Of a stretch of 16,398 nt of DNA, positions 13,955-16,398 are shown in pieces. The DNA is from Chloroflexota bacterium. Its GTDB lineage: Bacteria; Chloroflexota; Anaerolineae; JACRMK01. Under the pieces are notes generated by a model, which was not told the origin of the DNA, searched no databases, and worked only from the letters and a program-made list of their open reading frames with translations. Made by a program: the position numbers and the translations under genes. The stretch is from NCBI GenBank assembly GCA_016200765.1, contig JACQEC010000065.1:1-16398 (forward strand), read 5' to 3'. Every line of letters begins with the position of its first letter. Positions within the stretch are counted from its first letter, which is position 1.

Positions 13955-15397
13955 TCACGACCGCCGGGCGTCCAGCGCCGCGCGCATCAACTCGCCCACC
14001 AGTTGCGGGTTGGCTTTGCCGCGCGTGGCGCGCATCGCCTGACCGATCAGGAATTTCAACACGCCGTCTTTGCCGCCAAGGTAATCGGCAACGGGCTTGG
14101 GGTTGTCGGCGATGACTTGATGGATCACCTCGCGCAGGCGGCCCGCGTCGCTAATCTGCGCCAATCCCCTGGCCTGCACAATGGCGGCGGGCGGCGCGCC
14201 GCCGGAAACCATCTCTGCGAAAACTTCTTTGGCCAGCGTACTGCTCAACGTCCCATCGGCCACAAGCGCGGCCAGTTGGCCGATGTGCGCGGGCGCGATC
14301 TTGATCTGTTCCAGCGTGAGGTTTTGCTCCTTCATCACGCGGAACAACTCGCCCAACATCCAGTTGGCTACCGCCTTCGGCTCCCCGCCGGCGGCGAGCG
14401 CCTGCTCGAAGTATTCGGCCACGGCCCGCTCGCGGGTGAGCAGGTCGGCGTCGTAGGACGACAGGCCGAACTCTCTCTCGAATCGCTGCCGCTTCGCCTC
14501 CGGCAGTTCCGGCAGTTGCGCGCGGATGCCCTCGACCCAGTCGCGGCTGACGGCCAGCGGCGGCAGATCGGGCTCCGGGAAGTAACGGTAGTCGTTGGCC
14601 TCTTCCTTGCCGCGCCGGGCGACCGTCTGGCCTCCGGCCTCGTCCCAGCCGAGCGTCTGTTGCACGACCGCTTCGCCGCGCGCCAGCAGGGCCGACTGGC
14701 GCGCAATCTCATATTCGGCGGCCCGCACCAGCGCGCGAAAAGAGTTGAGGTTCTTGACCTCGGTGCGCGTGTTCAACCGATCCGAGCCGGCCAGCCGCAC
14801 GGAGATGTTGGCCTCGAAGCGGATGACGCCCTTTTCCATGTCGCCGTTGTTAACGCCGAGGTAGCGCAGAATGGCGCGCAGTCCTTCGGCGTACAGCCGC
14901 ACGTCCTCGACGGAATGCAGGTCTGGCTCGGAGACGATCTCCATCAGCGGCACACCAGAGCGATTATAGTCCACCAGACTCGCGCCCGCAATATGGTACA
15001 GCTTGCCGGTGTCTTCCTCAAGATGGACGCGGCGCACGCCGACCCGCTTGCGGCCGGCCGCGCTTTCGATGTCGAGGTAGCCGTTGACGGCCAGCGGCAG
15101 TTCGTATTGGGAAATCTGGTAGCCCTTCGGCAGGTCGGGGTAAAAGTAGTTCTTGCGCGCGAAGACGTTCTGCGGGCGGATTTCGCAGTGCAGGGCCAGC
15201 GCGGCCATCATGGCGAACTCAACCGCGCGGCGGTTGACCACCGGCAGAACGCCGGGCATGGCCGTGCAGACCGGACAGGTGACCGTGTTCGGCTCGGCCT
15301 GCGTGGAGTCCACCACCGCGCAGCCGCAGAACATCTTGGATTGGGTCAGCAGTTCGGCGTGGACTTCGAGGCCGATGACGGGTTCGTAAAGGGTCAT
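13955..15397 (-). CDS. gatB: Asp-tRNA(Asn)/Glu-tRNA(Gln) amidotransferase subunit B
   Basis: A 480-residue GatB, the subunit of the GatCAB complex that phosphorylates Glu-tRNA(Gln) or Asp-tRNA(Asn), after which it is amidated with ammonia from GatA. The N-terminus MTLYEPVIGLEVHAEL is the family signature. Four cysteines (C24, C26, C41, C44) form the zinc-binding site. YFYPDLPKGYQISQYE, DYNRSGVPLMEIVSEPD and RFEANISVR are conserved kinase-cradle motifs, and the C-terminal 150 residues are the helical and YqeY-like tRNA-binding tail ending LVGELMRAALDARRS. The length is normal and nothing appears broken. TAGGGA precedes ATG 15397 by a few bases. The HicB-like gene ends 6 bp upstream, so they are probably co-transcribed; gatA and gatC are not in the window. 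Confidence 0.97.
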   Translation of the reverse strand: MTLYEPVIGLEVHAELLTQSKMFCGCAVVDSTQAEPNTVTCPVCTAMPGVLPVVNRRAVEFAMMAALALHCEIRPQNVFARKNYFYPDLPKGYQISQYELPLAVNGYLDIESAAGRKRVGVRRVHLEEDTGKLYHIAGASLVDYNRSGVPLMEIVSEPDLHSVEDVRLYAEGLRAILRYLGVNNGDMEKGVIRFEANISVRLAGSDRLNTRTEVKNLNSFRALVRAAEYEIARQSALLARGEAVVQQTLGWDEAGGQTVARRGKEEANDYRYFPEPDLPPLAVSRDWVEGIRAQLPELPEAKRQRFEREFGLSSYDADLLTRERAVAEYFEQALAAGGEPKAVANWMLGELFRVMKEQNLTLEQIKIAPAHIGQLAALVADGTLSSTLAKEVFAEMVSGGAPPAAIVQARGLAQISDAGRLREVIHQVIADNPKPVADYLGGKDGVLKFLIGQAMRATRGKANPQLVGELMRAALDARRS

Positions 15398-15403
15398 ATT
15401 TCC

Positions 15404-15598
15404 CTATGGACTGCCTGATGCCTTTTCATCAATAACCCAGTCATCCCCTACTGGCTCTAGATATAGCTCAATGGCTTCCTGAATATTCGCCAGAGCCTCC
15501 TCTCCCGTCTCACCTTCGCTAATGCACCCCAGCAGAGAGGGCACATAGACCGTGAAGCCGCCTTCATCGCTGGGCTCTAGCACGACTTTAATGCGCAT
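15404..15598 (-). CDS. HicB-like small protein (antitoxin-type fold), solitary
   Basis: A 64-residue protein reading MRIKVVLEPSDEGGFTVYVP, then SLLGCISEGETGEEALANI and QEAIELYLEPVGDD. This is the partial RNase H fold of HicB antitoxins (beta-strand, EGGF.VYVP, LPGC.S.G.T.EEAL.NI.EAI). In HicAB pairs, HicB blocks the HicA mRNA interferase; many HicB relatives occur without HicA and have unknown roles. No HicA-like ORF (double-stranded-RNA-binding fold with GSH motif) is visible beside it. There is no DNA-binding C-terminal extension, so self-regulation is not expected. ATG 15598 starts the conserved strand; ATG 15625 in the same frame would add nine residues (MDHCLRAPR) and lies 6 bp after the upstream stop. 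Packed between a small unknown gene and gatB. Confidence 0.8.
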   Translation of the reverse strand: MRIKVVLEPSDEGGFTVYVPSLLGCISEGETGEEALANIQEAIELYLEPVGDDWVIDEKASGSP

Positions 15599-15631
15599 AC
15601 GGGGTGCTCTTAAGCAGTGATCCATTGGCGC

Positions 15632-15958
15632 TCAGCGCGCCCCTCGATCTTCAACGATCATCTCGCTCAAAGAAGGTGAAATCGCAAGTTGTCGGAGTTG
15701 ACTGCGTATTGCGTTGCGCTCTGAACGACTGCGAGGCTTGACATACTGTTGGACGAGTTCCGGGTTGACAGGGCGCAGCAGACCATCGTCCTGCAATGCG
15801 GCAATTGCGCGCTGTCGCTCGACCTTCCCTTCACGGAGAGGTTCCAACAAGTATCGAAGCAGGCTCGCCGCCAGTTCGTCCGGGTCTGTGCCTTCCTGTT
15901 GGGCGCGTTGCCGGAGTTTTTGCATAACATCGTCAGGGATTTGTAATGTGGAAGGCAT
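15632..15958 (-). CDS. small protein with ribbon-helix-helix-like N-terminus, function unknown
   Basis: A 108-residue protein. The N-terminus MPSTLQIPDDVMQKLRQRAQ followed by EGTDPDELAASLLRYLLEPL looks like the strand-helix-helix of CopG/Arc-type or antitoxin proteins. The middle is charged (REGKVERQRAIAALQDDGLLRPV). The C-terminus (RNAIRSQLRQLAI, then SPSLSEMIVEDRGAR) resembles the tail of the 69-residue protein encoded just upstream. ATG 15958 is preceded by GTGAGGG with a spacing of about 6. The frame is open upstream to 16147, but that part overlaps the preceding gene and has no supporting homology. I do not recognise a named family; an antitoxin or small DNA-binding regulator is the best guess. 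It lies 85 bp after the 69-residue gene and 6-33 bp before the HicB-like gene. Confidence 0.7.
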   Translation of the reverse strand: MPSTLQIPDDVMQKLRQRAQQEGTDPDELAASLLRYLLEPLREGKVERQRAIAALQDDGLLRPVNPELVQQYVKPRSRSERNAIRSQLRQLAISPSLSEMIVEDRGAR

Positions 15959-16043
15959 ATGTACCCTCACTTTCTCGTTGCCGTCCGCTATGTCGAGGCC
16001 GAGTGCCTCGTGCATCTCCCGCAGAACGCCGCATAGTATGTCG

Positions 16044-16253
16044 TCACCGTAGACCGCGATTTTGAATGATGAGCTCGGACAGAGGCGGATCGAAGACTTG
16101 TTGTGCCAGTTCTTTCCGAATCGCCTCATAGTCGAGGTTGGGATCAATCATCCGGCGCAAACCCTCTGCCAGTGACACGATCAGCCCCGCCTCTTTTAAT
16201 GCATAGATGATAGGGTCTCGCTCTGAGAGAGCAGTAGTATCACTTAACGCCAT
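16044..16253 (-). CDS. 69-residue hypothetical protein sharing a tail motif with its neighbour
   Basis: A short protein: MALSDTTALSERDPIIYALK, an apolar helix EAGLIVSLAEGLRRM, and the tail DYEAIRKELAQQVF + DPPLSELIIQNRGLR. I do not recognise the family. Its last 28 residues align with those of the 108-residue downstream protein, with 13 identities including A-I-R, L..Q, P.LSE.I and RG.R. ATG 16253 is strongly supported by GGGAGGT about 5 bases before it, and this ribosome site overlaps the stop of the aminotransferase gene, only 2 bp upstream, so the two are probably translationally coupled. A longer in-frame start at 16358 would run antiparallel through the aminotransferase reading and is rejected. 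Confidence 0.75.
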   Translation of the reverse strand: MALSDTTALSERDPIIYALKEAGLIVSLAEGLRRMIDPNLDYEAIRKELAQQVFDPPLSELIIQNRGLR

Positions 16254-16255
16254 CG

Positions 16256-16398
16256 TTACCTCCCGTTCTTCTTCACAAACCGCTCCATGCGGTCGAGCGC
16301 CTCCTCGATGTCGGCCAGCGACGCGGCATAGGCACAGCGCACGAAGCCTTCGCCGCACGCCCCGAACGCACTGCCGGGAATGACCGCAACCTTCTGCT
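16256..16398 (-). CDS. class I/II PLP-dependent aminotransferase, C-terminal fragment
   Basis: The right edge holds the last 46 full codons of a gene that begins outside the window: QKVAVIPGSAFGACGEGFVR, CAYAASLADIEEALDRMERF, then VKKNGR and TAA at 16256-16258. GSAFG..GEGFVR.a.A.s...I.eAl.Rm..f is the typical C-terminal end of aspartate/aromatic-type class I aminotransferases, where the arginine in FVR binds the substrate alpha-carboxylate. The specific amino acid cannot be told from this piece. It is the first gene in this window of the minus-strand operon leading to gatB. Confidence 0.85.
   Translation of the reverse strand, partial: QKVAVIPGSAFGACGEGFVRCAYAASLADIEEALDRMERFVKKNGR

Noticed and set aside
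13904..15418. Plus-strand open frame of 504 codons opposite gatB
   Set aside because: Antisense to a full-length, motif-perfect GatB; the translation shows no family signature and its length is a by-product of GC-rich third positions.
15404..15958. Complete HicAB toxin-antitoxin pair
   Set aside because: Only the HicB-like fold is visible; the neighbouring 108-residue protein has no HicA features.

Overview
This is a GC-rich bacterial chromosomal segment. Its dense, mostly one-directional gene order, multi-PAS/GAF sensor kinase, GAF-GGDEF protein, WD40 repeats and small palindromic or heptameric repeats suggest a Chloroflexota (Anaerolineae-like) organism. That assignment is an inference, because no rRNA or tRNA gene is present to confirm it.

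Layout, left to right. Positions 1-129 hold the C-terminal end of an IS630-family transposase. It is followed immediately, in the same frame, by a WD40-repeat gene (to 894) whose 5' part is missing. A minus-strand MFS exporter (946-2241) is divergent from a plus-strand histidine phosphatase (2293-3009). Everything from 3015 to the right edge is on the minus strand. Read in transcription order (right to left) it runs: the end of a class I aminotransferase; two small proteins with a similar C-terminal tail; a HicB-like protein; gatB; two tandem Glu/Leu/Phe/Val dehydrogenases, each preceded by an AT-rich palindrome; a TrmA/RlmD-type rRNA methyltransferase; a 1041-residue sensor histidine kinase; its NarL-type response regulator; a DUF7793/STAS-like protein; a GAF-GGDEF diguanylate cyclase; and an arginine deiminase-like enzyme.

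How the parts may work together. The kinase/regulator pair overlaps by ATGA and is probably one two-component system, but the regulator's last DNA-binding-domain helix has been lost to a frame-shifting deletion. The dehydrogenase pair looks like one catalytic and one non-catalytic subunit: the second copy has alanine in place of the active-site lysine, which recalls the regulatory/catalytic GDH pair of Thermus thermophilus. The cyclase and the guanidino-modifying enzyme are separated by 2 bp, probably giving translational coupling.

Most noteworthy: the GDH pseudoenzyme partner; the broken response regulator; the large heptamer-built inverted repeat at 5833-5920; palindromes inserted in frame in coding genes (MFS N-terminus and RlmD); and the two small proteins sharing a C-terminal motif upstream of the HicB-like gene. 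None is proven to be a new system; the GDH pair and the small-protein pair are the best leads.
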